Shown: positions 8,544 to 15,713 of the stretch, in pieces | Position numbering within the stretch: the stretch's first letter is position 1 | Layout: every line of letters begins with the position of its first letter | Assembly: GCA_965368175.1 (NCBI GenBank) | Contig: CBDULX010000032.1 | Location: 1-19,333 of the forward strand | Direction: 5' to 3' | Origin: CBDULX01 sp965368175 | GTDB lineage: Bacteria; Pseudomonadota; Gammaproteobacteria; SZUA-229 | DNA length: 19,333 bases | Notes under the pieces: model-generated | What the model saw: the letters and a program-made list of their open reading frames with translations, nothing else | The model's database searches: none | Told to the model about the DNA's origin: nothing | Program-made: the position numbers and the translations under genes

Positions 8544-9260
8544 ATGAACGACCAGGCCCTATCACTCTATATCACCTCGGAACATCCCTGCGGCTATTAT
8601 TCAGACCGGCTATCCGCAAATCTGATTCCCGACCCTCAGGTTGGCCTGTCGCATCCGCTCTATAGCCTGCTCATCAGCAAGGGTTTTCGCCGCAGCGGTG
8701 GATTCGTGTATCGCCCCCACTGCCCCAGCTGCTCAGCCTGTCAGCCATGTCGCATTAATATCGAAGCCTTTGAACCCAATCGCAACCAGCGTCGTTGCCT
8801 GTCGAAAAATTACGACCTGACCACTCACCTCAGAACGGCCAAATATAGCCAGGAATATTACGAACTCTACTGCCGTTATATCAATTCTCGCCACAGCGAA
8901 GGCAGTATGGCCAACCCTTCAGAAGAAGATTTCAGTAATTTCCTGCTCTGTGACTGGAGCCAGACTCTGTTTATTGAGTCACGCAAGAATGGCCGACTGT
9001 TAGCGGTAGCCGTGGCGGATTATATGAGTAACGGTTTATCCGCGGTGTACACCTTTTTCGACCCGGATGAGAACAAACGCAGCCTGGGTACTCACGCCAT
9101 TTTGCAGCAAATATGGCTGGCGAGGCTGTATAATCAGCCCCATCTCTACCTGGGCTACTGGATCCAGAATCACCCAAAAATGGACTACAAGGGCAACTTC
9201 AGCGCCCTTGAAATCCTGCATAAAATGCGCTGGTGCCCCGTCAATGGTAATTTGGAATAA
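8544..9260 (+). CDS. bpt: aspartate/glutamate leucyltransferase (bacterial N-end rule, Bpt)
   Basis: This enzyme joins leucine from Leu-tRNA to proteins with N-terminal Asp or Glu, marking them for ClpS/ClpAP degradation. From the ATG at 8544 it has 238 residues, usual for the family, and begins MNDQALSLYITSEHPCGYY, aligning with known Bpt N-termini. An in-frame ATG at 8526 would add six residues but lies just upstream of a TATAAT-like box (8532-8537), so I prefer 8544. Visible marks: the RPHCPSCSACQPCRI cysteine cluster near residue 60-75 (a metal or heme-binding region in arginyl-transferase relatives), the FRRSG segment before it, and the C-terminal GNAT-like core with YTFFDPDENKRSLGTHAILQQI. 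The gene diverges from metH. An FNR-type box starts 4 bp after its stop. Confidence 0.93.
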   Translation: MNDQALSLYITSEHPCGYYSDRLSANLIPDPQVGLSHPLYSLLISKGFRRSGGFVYRPHCPSCSACQPCRINIEAFEPNRNQRRCLSKNYDLTTHLRTAKYSQEYYELYCRYINSRHSEGSMANPSEEDFSNFLLCDWSQTLFIESRKNGRLLAVAVADYMSNGLSAVYTFFDPDENKRSLGTHAILQQIWLARLYNQPHLYLGYWIQNHPKMDYKGNFSALEILHKMRWCPVNGNLE

Positions 9261-9263
9261 CAG

Positions 9264-9277
9264 TTGACATACATCAA
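9264..9277 (+). promoter_or_regulatory. FNR-type binding site
   Basis: TTGACATACATCAA matches the FNR/ANR consensus TTGAT-N4-ATCAA at 9 of 10 fixed positions. Its centre at 9270.5 is 41.5 bp upstream of a start near 9312 (with TATCCT at 9300-9305 as -10), the classic spacing for FNR class II activation. With TATATA at 9321-9326 as -10 the spacing would be about -61.5, the class I position. An FNR-like protein is encoded at 9953-10750. The site was read by eye; binding is inferred. Confidence 0.6.
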
Positions 9278-9311
9278 GTCATCCATCGGCATTCCCTTAT
9301 ATCCTACAAAA

Positions 9312-9446
9312 CAATCAGGTTATATAGTTCACTCTAGATTGCCTGAAACAGAATTATGCCAGCCGGTTCTGGCAAAAGAATCTCCTGGGGGGGAGTAAGG
9401 GCCGATCCAAGCATCTGAAAAGCGCTGCGAGGATCGGCCTTTTTTT
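9312..9446 (+). ncRNA. candidate FNR-controlled small RNA
   Basis: No protein gene of normal size fits in 9261-9550, yet the stretch has a promoter-like start with an FNR-type box, two potential internal hairpins and a strong intrinsic terminator. The hairpins are GCCAG-CCGGTT-CTGGC at about 9358-9373 and CTCC-N6-GGAG within 9382-9395. The 5' end is uncertain (about 9312 or 9332), giving a transcript of roughly 115-135 nt, close in size to the FNR-controlled RNA FnrS of enterobacteria, though I see no sequence match to it. A 20-codon ORF (9356-9418, MPAGSGKRISWGG...) lies inside but lacks a ribosome binding site. The UCUCCU stretch could pair with ribosome binding sites of targets; this is inference. 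Confidence 0.5.
9400..9446 (+). terminator. strong Rho-independent terminator
   Basis: A perfect 9-bp stem, GGCCGATCC at 9400-9408 with GGATCGGCC at 9431-9439, is followed directly by seven T residues. The loop is 22 nt and may fold further. It ends whatever is transcribed from 9300 onward and isolates that transcript from bolA at 9551. Confidence 0.85.
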
Positions 9447-9550
9447 ATTCCATATCCCTACAAAAATTCCAGTTAATTACCTCATTTCAACTGCTAATAT
9501 CCTAAGACACAGCAAGAATTTAATACAACCATCCAAATACCTGGCTAAAA

Positions 9551-9859
9551 ATGACCGTAGAATCCGACATCATTGAAAAACTGCAATCTCAGCTAAATCC
9601 GGTGTTTCTGGAGGTCGTGAATGAAAGCCACACCCACAATGTACCGCCAGGATCAGAGTCTCACTTCAAGATCACTATAGTGTGCGAAGACTTTGAGGGT
9701 AAATTACCGGTTGCCCGCCACAGAATCATCAACAAAATCCTTGCTGAGGAACTGACGGGTACGATCCATGCAATGGCGCTGCATACCATGACCCCGGCTG
9801 AATGGAATCAGACTGGTGCTGCACCGGCCTCTCCGCCCTGTATGGGAGGAGGCAAATAA
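9551..9859 (+). CDS. bolA: BolA family protein
   Basis: A 102-residue BolA-fold protein. The family pattern is clear: SESHFKITIVCEDFEGK, then the helix-turn-helix-like KLPVARHRIINKILAEEL, then IHAMALHTMTPAEW. The conserved C-terminal-region His (IHAM) and the His-rich loop SHTHN supply potential ligands for a [2Fe-2S] cluster shared with a monothiol glutaredoxin, as known for BolA proteins. The tail SPPCMGGGK extends past the core. BolA proteins act in iron-sulfur handling, stress morphology and transcription; which role applies is not visible. It lies 93 bp before the fnr-like start on the same strand and may share a transcript with it. The ribosome binding site is weak. Confidence 0.9.
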   Translation: MTVESDIIEKLQSQLNPVFLEVVNESHTHNVPPGSESHFKITIVCEDFEGKLPVARHRIINKILAEELTGTIHAMALHTMTPAEWNQTGAAPASPPCMGGGK

Positions 9860-9952
9860 TACGCTTTGCCAATCGTCATAATAAAACATAAAAAACTTGG
9901 CAAACTCCCAATAAATTCATATCCTTATACAGATATAGATACAGGTACCCCA

Positions 9953-10750
9953 ATGGTCCAGCCCAGCAAACCCGTACAACCTATCAAGTTGTCAACCCTG
10001 AAAACAGCATGTAAGAGCTGTAAACTGCATGATCTATGCTTGCCACTCGGACTTGATATGGGTGACATCGAAAAGCTGGATGAAATTATCAAACGCCGCA
10101 AACCCCTGCAGAAGGGAGAATACCTGTTCCACAGCGGAAACGATTTCCATTCAATATATGCGGTGAGAAGTGGTTCCATTAAAACTTACAGCGAGAGTGA
10201 ACAGGGTGATGAGCAGGTCACTGGCCTCTACCTACCGGGAGAGTTGCTAGGCCTGGATGCCATTCATAATCATGAGCACCCCTGTTCTGCCGTTGCTCTT
10301 GAAACCACCAGCCTGTGTGAAATCCCCTTTGATACCCTGGAAGAACTCAGCGAAAAAATTCCTAACCTGTATCACCAGCTGTTCCGCATCATGAGCAAGG
10401 AAATAGCCTCAGACCAGACCCTGCTGATGCTGATGGCACAGAAAAATGCAGAAGAACGTCTGGCTGCCTTCCTGGTAAACCTGTCATCTCGACTCAAGCA
10501 GCGCAGTTTCTCTGAGACAGAGTTCTACCTGAGCATGTCCCGTAAAGACATAGGCAACTATCTGGGGCTCACCATCGAAACAATTAGCCGCACCTTCAGT
10601 CGTTTTCAGAGTGAAGGCCTGCTCACCACCCAGCGCAAGTATGTCAACATACTCGAACTGGAAACACTGAAAAGCATTGCTGGCCTGGCGAATAACTGCG
10701 ACACCCCAAAAAAGTCAGGTGAGCTGCTTCACCACCCTGGGCACAAGTAA
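9953..10750 (+). CDS. fnr: FNR/ANR-type oxygen-sensing transcription regulator
   Basis: A 265-residue Crp/Fnr regulator that senses oxygen through a [4Fe-4S] cluster and switches on anaerobic genes. Cluster ligands are Cys20, Cys23, Cys29 (CKSCKLHDLC) and Cys122 (SLCEIPF, the same context as E. coli Cys122). A cyclic-nucleotide-like beta-roll spans about 45-135, a long dimer helix follows (NAEERLAAFL), and the C-terminal winged helix carries DIGNYLGLTIETISRTFSRF, with the E--SR recognition residues that read TTGAT half-sites. The ATG at 9953 is preferred because the added 29 residues from a TTG at 9866 have no family match. All sensing residues are present, so it should be oxygen-responsive. 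Repeat copy B begins 8 bp after its stop. Confidence 0.93.
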   Translation: MVQPSKPVQPIKLSTLKTACKSCKLHDLCLPLGLDMGDIEKLDEIIKRRKPLQKGEYLFHSGNDFHSIYAVRSGSIKTYSESEQGDEQVTGLYLPGELLGLDAIHNHEHPCSAVALETTSLCEIPFDTLEELSEKIPNLYHQLFRIMSKEIASDQTLLMLMAQKNAEERLAAFLVNLSSRLKQRSFSETEFYLSMSRKDIGNYLGLTIETISRTFSRFQSEGLLTTQRKYVNILELETLKSIAGLANNCDTPKKSGELLHHPGHK

Positions 10751-10757
10751 TTCTTAA

Positions 10758-10912
10758 GGACCCTCTGATTAAATCTGCTTATAGCTGGCTGGGATAAAAG
10801 TGGTTAGATTTTTCATGAAGTGAGGCGGTAGTTATTCTATTGCAACGAACTTCGGGGAAAATCTGGACGCTTTTAGTCAGCATAAATCAATCATGACTTG
10901 ATCAGAGGTTCC
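10758..10912 (+). repeat. MITE-like repeat, copy B (long class, 155 bp)
   Basis: The element runs from GGACCCTCTGATTAAATC to GACTTGATCAGAGGTTCC and is flanked by TTAA on both sides, a possible 4-bp target duplication. It aligns with copy E over most of its length, sharing for instance TTATTCTATTGCAACGAA and GGACGCTTTTAG. Its last 55 bp match the short copies. It carries no ORF of useful size. It sits 8 bp after the fnr stop. Confidence 0.85.
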
Positions 10913-10916
10913 TTAA

Positions 10917-10943
10917 CTTAGCCTGATTAGCTAAGAGCTTTTT
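10917..10943 (+). terminator. weak intrinsic terminator downstream of fnr
   Basis: A 6-bp stem, CTTAGC (10917-10922) with GCTAAG (10930-10935), and a 7-nt loop are followed by AGC and five T residues. The stem is short and AT-leaning, so the terminator is modest. It lies right after repeat copy B and would separate fnr from dusB. Confidence 0.4.
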
Positions 10944-11073
10944 ACAATATAACAGCCAAGTCACTGATTCATCAGAGAGTGTTAAAATAATTACATTTTT
11001 TTGTGTTTCAGCTGTTTCATGGTCACCCATTTCTGAGTAATATTACCTGTCCACGGAACCGGATTTTCTATCG

Positions 11074-12054
11074 ATGTATATAGGCCCCTACGAGATAAGC
11101 AGTCCTGTCTTTCTCGCCCCAATGGCGGGAATTACTGACAGACCCTTTCGGCAGCTTTGCCGACGTATGGGTGCAGGTCTTGTGGTGTCAGAGATGGTTA
11201 GCTCCGACCCCTCTTTAAGATCCAGCCGCAAAACACAGCTACGACTGGACCATAAAGGCGAGCAGGAACCTATCAGTGTACAGATTGCCGGCACTGAACC
11301 TCAACGGATGGCAGATGCTGCAAGGTTCAATGTGGAACAGGGTGCCCAGATTATTGATATCAATATGGGTTGCCCGGCGAAAAAAGTTTGCAATGTTATG
11401 GCCGGTTCGGCCCTGCTTAAAAATGAACAAAAGGTAGAACAGATCCTGACTGCGGTAGTAGATGCCGTTGATGTACCTGTAACTTTGAAAATTCGTACCG
11501 GCTGGGATCTGGATCACCGAAATGCGGTGAATATAGCCCGCATTGCTGAAGCCGAAGGGATACAGGCACTGGCCGTGCATGGCCGTACCAGAGCCTGTGC
11601 TTATAAAGGTGAGGCAGAGTACGACACCATTGCTGCAGTAAAAGCTGCTATCCGCATTCCGGTGATTGCCAATGGCGATATTACATCCCCGGAAAAGGCG
11701 CTCTGGGTACTGGAAAAAACCAGAGCCGATGCAGTGATGATTGGTCGAAGCGCACAGGGTAATCCATGGTTGATCCGTGAAATCAGCCATTTCCTGAAAA
11801 CAGGAACCAAACTTGACAGGCCATCATTAGATGAGCAAATAGACACCATTAAAAATCATCTGCTGGAGCTGTATGAATTTTATGGTGAAGACAGGGGCGT
11901 TCGTATCGCACGCAAACATATTAAGGGGTATTGCCAGCAACAGCAGGAGGACATGGCGTTTATAAAATACCTGAATAAAATAGAAAACGCTGAACAACAA
12001 CTAAATGAAGTGGTTGCATTTTTTAACATACAAAAACAAAAACACGCCGCATGA
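11074..12054 (+). CDS. dusB: tRNA-dihydrouridine synthase B
   Basis: DusB reduces specific uridines in the tRNA D-loop to dihydrouridine using FMN and NADPH. The 326 residues form an N-terminal TIM barrel with APMAGITDRPFR near residue 15-26, the family core INMGCPAKKVCNVMAGSALL with the catalytic Cys near residue 109 (KKVCN), KIRTGW, AVHGRTRA and the FMN phosphate-binding NGDI...MIGRSAQGNPW. A C-terminal helical domain follows. The start MYIGPYEIS aligns with usual DusB starts, although the ribosome binding site is poor. Its TGA overlaps the fis ATG (ATGA), the standard gammaproteobacterial dusB-fis operon. The prmA gene, often found before dusB, is absent; repeat copy B and fnr lie there instead. 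Confidence 0.96.
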   Translation: MYIGPYEISSPVFLAPMAGITDRPFRQLCRRMGAGLVVSEMVSSDPSLRSSRKTQLRLDHKGEQEPISVQIAGTEPQRMADAARFNVEQGAQIIDINMGCPAKKVCNVMAGSALLKNEQKVEQILTAVVDAVDVPVTLKIRTGWDLDHRNAVNIARIAEAEGIQALAVHGRTRACAYKGEAEYDTIAAVKAAIRIPVIANGDITSPEKALWVLEKTRADAVMIGRSAQGNPWLIREISHFLKTGTKLDRPSLDEQIDTIKNHLLELYEFYGEDRGVRIARKHIKGYCQQQQEDMAFIKYLNKIENAEQQLNEVVAFFNIQKQKHAA

Positions 12055-12335
12055 ACACACAAAATAATAATGTAATTTCAATCAGTACTGGCAAGGAGAA
12101 AGAGCAGGGCATTAGTTTGAACAATGCCGTACGTGAATGCCTGAGCCAGTATTTTGAAGAACTCAATGGTACGCTACCCAGTGATTTGTATGAGATGGTG
12201 CTGCAACAGGTGGAAGGCCCGTTGCTGGAAATGGTGCTGGCCCACGTTGAGGGCAACCAGTCCAGGGCATCGGAATATCTGGGCATAAACCGTGGCACTC
12301 TTCGTAAGAAACTCAAAACTTACGATTTACTCTAG
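12051..12335 (+). CDS. fis: Fis nucleoid-associated DNA-bending protein
   Basis: Fis is a homodimeric DNA-bending protein that organises the nucleoid and activates rRNA and other growth-phase promoters. The 94 residues (98 in E. coli) have a variable N-terminal arm, the dimer helices (LNNAVRECLSQYFEEL and SDLYEMVLQQVEGPLLEMVL) and the C-terminal helix-turn-helix QSRASEYLGINRGTLRKKLKTY, nearly identical to the enterobacterial protein. It is translated from an ATGA overlap with dusB, so the two are co-transcribed. The TAG stop directly adjoins repeat copy C. Confidence 0.96.
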   Translation: MNTQNNNVISISTGKEKEQGISLNNAVRECLSQYFEELNGTLPSDLYEMVLQQVEGPLLEMVLAHVEGNQSRASEYLGINRGTLRKKLKTYDLL

Positions 12336-12405
12336 GGCGCCTCTGATCAAGTCTGGATGCTTTTAGTTAGCATAATTAAACAATCACGACCAGATCAGAG
12401 ATTAC
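12336..12405 (+). repeat. MITE-like repeat, copy C (short class, 70 bp)
   Basis: Left end GGCGCCTCTGATCAAGTC and right end ACCAGATCAGAGATTACC are inverted versions of each other with a few mismatches. The interior CTGGATGCTTTTAGTTAGCA matches the right-hand part of copies B and E. It begins immediately after the fis stop codon, in the same context (CTCTAG then GG) as copy A after chrA. It may serve as the 3' end of the dusB-fis transcript. Confidence 0.82.
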
Positions 12406-12421
12406 CTGGTAAGCCAGGGTC

Positions 12422-12435
12422 GTGCTCCTGAGCAC
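12422..12435 (+). other. perfect short inverted repeat GTGCTC-CT-GAGCAC
   Basis: A 6-bp perfect inverted repeat with a 2-nt centre lies 17 bp after repeat copy C. No T-tract follows. It could be a protein-binding palindrome or part of the dusB-fis 3' end. Confidence 0.3.
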
Positions 12436-12498
12436 ACCAACGAGCCAGCTTCACTTCAAGCTTGCAGACGCAGCTCAGCAGGCTTGCGCCTGATCAAA

Positions 12499-12524
12499 CG
12501 CAAACAGCAGGTTTGCGGTATAAT
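12499..12524 (+). promoter_or_regulatory. purH promoter with overlapping GCAAAC palindrome
   Basis: CGCAAAC at 12499-12505 and GTTTGCG at 12511-12517 form a perfect 7-bp inverted repeat with a 5-nt centre. TATAAT follows at 12519-12524, 39 bp before the purH ATG. The half-sites equal those of the E. coli PurR operator (GCAAAC-GTTTGC) but are separated by five extra bases. The position between -35 and -10 suits a repressor operator. The -35 hexamer is poor. Which protein binds is unknown. Confidence 0.55.
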
Positions 12525-12562
12525 CCACACTTTTTATCACTCTGAACCCGGAAAGCCCAAAC

Positions 12563-14134
12563 ATGAGCAATAACAAAACATGCCAGGTGAAACGCGCTCT
12601 GCTAAGCGTTTCTGACAAAACCGGCATTATAGAGCTGGGTAAAGCCCTGGCTTCTGCAAACATTGAAATTCTGTCCACCGGTGGTACCGCCAAACTACTC
12701 ACTGAGAATAATGTGCCGGTGACTGAAGTATCCGAACATACCGGCTTTCCTGAAATGATGGATGGACGAGTAAAAACCCTGCATCCGAAAATACATGGCG
12801 GCATCCTCGGTCGTCGTGGCATCGATGATGAAGTAATGAAACTCAATGGTATCGACCCAATAGACCTGGTTGTAGTGAATCTATATCCCTTCGAAGCCAC
12901 AGTATCTAAAGATAACTGCTCACTGGAAGACGCCATTGAAAATATCGATATCGGTGGCCCTACCATGGTTCGTGCCAGTGCCAAGAACCATGACTATGTG
13001 ACCATCCTGGTGAGTGCTGATGATTACGATCGCGTCATCAGGGAAATTCAGCAGGGAGGTGTTACAGCCACCACTCGTTTTGACCTTGCAGTGAAAGCCT
13101 TTGAGCACACTGCCCATTATGATGGCGCCATTGCCAACTACCTCGGTCGACTTCAGCCCGATGGTAGCAAAGTAGATTTTCCACGCACCTTCAACCTTCA
13201 ATTCGATAAGGTGCAGGAAATGCGTTACGGTGAAAATCCACATCAGAAAGCCGCTTTCTATAAAGAACACCATCCGGCAGAAGTGTCGGTCGCTTCTGCA
13301 ATTCAGATCCAGGGCAAGGAGCTGTCTTACAACAACATGGCGGATACCGATGCCGCACTGGAATGTGTAAAGTCATTCGAACAACCGGCCTGCGTTATCG
13401 TCAAACACGCCAATCCGTGTGGCGTAGCCATTGCCGACAATGCTATGGAGGCCTATGACCTGGCCTATAAAACCGATCCCACTTCAGCCTTCGGTGGCAT
13501 CATCGCCTTTAACCGCGCACTGGAAAAAGATGTGGCCGCTGAAATCATCAAGCGCCAGTTCGTAGAAGTCATTATTGCTCCACAGGTCACAGAAGATGCC
13601 AAAGCTGTGCTCAGTGAAAAAGCCAATGTGCGGGTACTGGAGTGTGGCCAGTGGCAAACCCAGGTACCGGGCCTGGATTTCAAACGGGTGAACGGTGGCC
13701 TGCTGGTTCAGGACCGAGATCTCGGCATGGTTAGCATGGACGACCTTAAAGTGGTCAGCAAACGCAAACCCAGCGCTGACGAATTACGAGATTTAATGTT
13801 CGCCTGGAAGGTGGCCAAATTCGTTAAATCCAATGCCATTGTCTATGTCAAAAACCAGATGACTATCGGTGTCGGTGCTGGCCAGATGAGCCGTGTTTAC
13901 TCGGCGAAAATCGCCGGTATTAAAGCCGCCGATGAAAACCTGGAAGTGAAAGGCTCCGTTATGGCCTCCGATGCCTTCTTCCCCTTTCGAGATGGTATAG
14001 ACGCGGCCTACGAAGCGGGCATCACGGCAGTCATTCAGCCCGGCGGCTCCATGCGCGATGACGAAGTTATCGCTGCCGCCAATGAACACGGCATGGCCAT
14101 GGTATTCACCGGCATGCGTCATTTCCGTCATTGA
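12563..14134 (+). CDS. purH: bifunctional AICAR transformylase / IMP cyclohydrolase
   Basis: PurH carries out the last two steps of purine synthesis: formylation of AICAR with 10-formyltetrahydrofolate, then ring closure to IMP. The 523 residues show the N-terminal MGS-like cyclohydrolase domain (about 10-155; SVSDKTGIIELGKAL, STGGTAKLL, DGRVKTLHPKIHGG) and the C-terminal transformylase domain with the catalytic Lys-His in the KHANPCGVA motif near residue 277-285, TSAFGGIIAFN and DAFFPFRDGID, ending TGMRHFRH as usual. The length is normal. The TATAAT promoter and palindrome lie just upstream. purD follows after a 161-bp gap containing an inverted-repeat element, so the usual purHD operon may be kept but interrupted. 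Confidence 0.97.
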   Translation: MSNNKTCQVKRALLSVSDKTGIIELGKALASANIEILSTGGTAKLLTENNVPVTEVSEHTGFPEMMDGRVKTLHPKIHGGILGRRGIDDEVMKLNGIDPIDLVVVNLYPFEATVSKDNCSLEDAIENIDIGGPTMVRASAKNHDYVTILVSADDYDRVIREIQQGGVTATTRFDLAVKAFEHTAHYDGAIANYLGRLQPDGSKVDFPRTFNLQFDKVQEMRYGENPHQKAAFYKEHHPAEVSVASAIQIQGKELSYNNMADTDAALECVKSFEQPACVIVKHANPCGVAIADNAMEAYDLAYKTDPTSAFGGIIAFNRALEKDVAAEIIKRQFVEVIIAPQVTEDAKAVLSEKANVRVLECGQWQTQVPGLDFKRVNGGLLVQDRDLGMVSMDDLKVVSKRKPSADELRDLMFAWKVAKFVKSNAIVYVKNQMTIGVGAGQMSRVYSAKIAGIKAADENLEVKGSVMASDAFFPFRDGIDAAYEAGITAVIQPGGSMRDDEVIAAANEHGMAMVFTGMRHFRH

Positions 14135-14141
14135 ATTTTAA

Positions 14142-14282
14142 TTGCCACAGAGGCACAGAGAACACAAAGGCAATTGGTTGTAAAAAAGTAGTACTTAACT
14201 TTATCCTTACACCAGTCAGCAAGAGTTATTTTTTGTTTTAAATATCCTCATATCTTTGTGTACTCTGTGCCTCTGTGGCCAA
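14142..14282. repeat. 141-bp inverted-repeat element between purH and purD
   Basis: The left arm TTGCCACAGAGGCACAGAG (continuing AACACAAAG, 14142-14169) and the right arm 14254-14282 are near-perfect inverted copies: reversed, the right arm reads TTGGCCACAGAGGCACAGAG then TACACAAAG. The centre is AT-rich and non-coding. This CACAGAGGCACAGAG motif is, from memory, a common dispersed repeat in environmental bacteria. In the purHD transcript the arms would form a stem of about 27 bp ending only 13 nt before the purD ATG. Confidence 0.8.
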
Positions 14283-14295
14283 TTTGGTAATAAAA

Positions 14296-15573
14296 ATGAA
14301 AGTATTGATAGTCGGCGGCGGTGGCCGCGAACATGCGCTGGCCTGGAAGGCCGCTCAGTCTGAAAAAGTCGAGCAGGTTTACGTGGCACCTGGTAATGCC
14401 GGTACTGCCCGTGAAGCCAGGACAGAAAACATCGCCATTGATGCTGATGATATTCCTGCCTTACTGACATTTGCACTGGGGCATCAGATTGATCTCACCA
14501 TCGTCGGACCTGAAGCCCCACTGGTACTGGGTATAGTCGACGAGTTTCAGGCTGCTGGTCTGAAAATTTTTGGCCCCAGCAAAGGCGCTGCGCAGCTGGA
14601 AGGCTCCAAGGCATTCACCAAAGACTTCCTGGCCCGACATAAGATTCCGACCGCTGCCTATGGCACATACACCGATGTGGATGCAGCCATTGCCTACATC
14701 AAACAACAGGGTGCCCCTATCGTGGTAAAAGCCGATGGCCTGGCTGCGGGCAAAGGCGTGATCCTGGCAGACACCGAGCAACAGGCCATAGACGCGGTGA
14801 AAGATATGCTGTCAGGCAATGCCTTTGGCGATGCCGGCGCCCGGGTAGTGATTGAAGAATTTCTACAGGGCGAAGAAGCCAGTTTCATTTGCATGGTCGA
14901 TGGCAAACATATACTCCCTATGGCGACATCCCAGGACCATAAAGCCCGAGACAATGGCGACAAGGGTCCCAACACTGGCGGAATGGGCGCTTATTCACCC
15001 GCACCGGTGGTGACCGATGAAATACATCAGCGAGTAATCGCGGAGGTCATTCGCCCAACCGTAGACGGCATGGCGGCAGAGGGCAATGACTATACCGGTT
15101 TTCTCTATGCAGGGCTGATGATTACAGCCGATGGTAAGTCCAGGGTCCTGGAATACAATGTCCGCTTCGGCGATCCGGAAACCCAGCCTATTATGCTGCG
15201 CCTGAAATCAGATTTACCTGAACTTTGTCTGGCCGCCACTGAAGGCAAACTGGATCAATGCACCATCGACTGGGATCCCCGCTGCTCACTGGGCGTAGTG
15301 CTGGCCGCCGGAGGCTACCCAGACAGCTACAGAAAGGGAGATCTAATCTCCGGCCTGGACGGTCTGGATAATGACACACGAAAGGTTTTCCATGCCGGAA
15401 CCACCGAGCAGAATGGTCAGGTGGTGACCAATGGTGGTCGCGTGCTCTGTGCCTGCGCCCTGGGCGACTCAGTAGCGGAGGCCCAGCAGGCGGCCTATGA
15501 ACTGGTGAAACACATCAGCTGGGATAATGTGTATTACCGTACCGATATCGGATATAGAGCGATCAATCGCTAA
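14296..15573 (+). CDS. purD: phosphoribosylamine-glycine ligase (GAR synthetase)
   Basis: PurD joins glycine to 5-phosphoribosylamine using ATP, the second step of purine synthesis. From the ATG at 14296 it has 425 residues, normal for the family, and opens with MKVLIVGGGGREHALAWK. An in-frame GTG at 14275 lies inside the upstream repeat and is rejected. The pre-ATP-grasp domain (about 1-100; TIVGPEAPLVLGIVD), the ATP-grasp core (GAPIVVKADGLAAGKGV, then GEEASFICMVDG) and the metal-binding YNVRFGDPETQP segment are present, followed by the C-terminal PurD domain (SLGVVLAAGGYP). The ribosome binding site is weak and lies next to the repeat hairpin. A terminator follows at 15596-15621. Confidence 0.97.
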   Translation: MKVLIVGGGGREHALAWKAAQSEKVEQVYVAPGNAGTAREARTENIAIDADDIPALLTFALGHQIDLTIVGPEAPLVLGIVDEFQAAGLKIFGPSKGAAQLEGSKAFTKDFLARHKIPTAAYGTYTDVDAAIAYIKQQGAPIVVKADGLAAGKGVILADTEQQAIDAVKDMLSGNAFGDAGARVVIEEFLQGEEASFICMVDGKHILPMATSQDHKARDNGDKGPNTGGMGAYSPAPVVTDEIHQRVIAEVIRPTVDGMAAEGNDYTGFLYAGLMITADGKSRVLEYNVRFGDPETQPIMLRLKSDLPELCLAATEGKLDQCTIDWDPRCSLGVVLAAGGYPDSYRKGDLISGLDGLDNDTRKVFHAGTTEQNGQVVTNGGRVLCACALGDSVAEAQQAAYELVKHISWDNVYYRTDIGYRAINR

Positions 15574-15595
15574 AGCTTTTATTTATCCAGACACC

Positions 15596-15621
15596 GCCGG
15601 CAACACCCTGCCGGCTGTTTT
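15596..15621 (+). terminator. Rho-independent terminator of the purHD operon
   Basis: GCCGGCA (15596-15602) pairs with TGCCGGC (15609-15615) around a 6-nt loop, followed by TGTTTT. A strong GC stem with a short T-tract 22 bp after the purD stop. Confidence 0.7.
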
Positions 15622-15713
15622 CGCCAATACTGCCCCATCAATGACTGCATCCATAGTCCAAATGACCAGCTATACTGAATATAAAGTTATTATCAGTAAG
15701 GTTGTTTTTCCAG

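Noticed and set aside
9866..9952. TTG start extending the FNR-like protein by 29 residues
   Set aside because: The extension does not resemble FNR N-termini, and the ATG at 9953 gives the expected spacing to the cysteine cluster.
10758..10912. Transposase remnant inside the long repeat copies
   Set aside because: A few short codon strings such as VVRFFMK before a stop occur in copy B and similarly in copy E, but they are too short to support a coding origin.
14275..14295. GTG start for purD seven codons upstream
   Set aside because: It lies within the right arm of the inverted repeat, and the family begins at MKVLIVGGGGREH.
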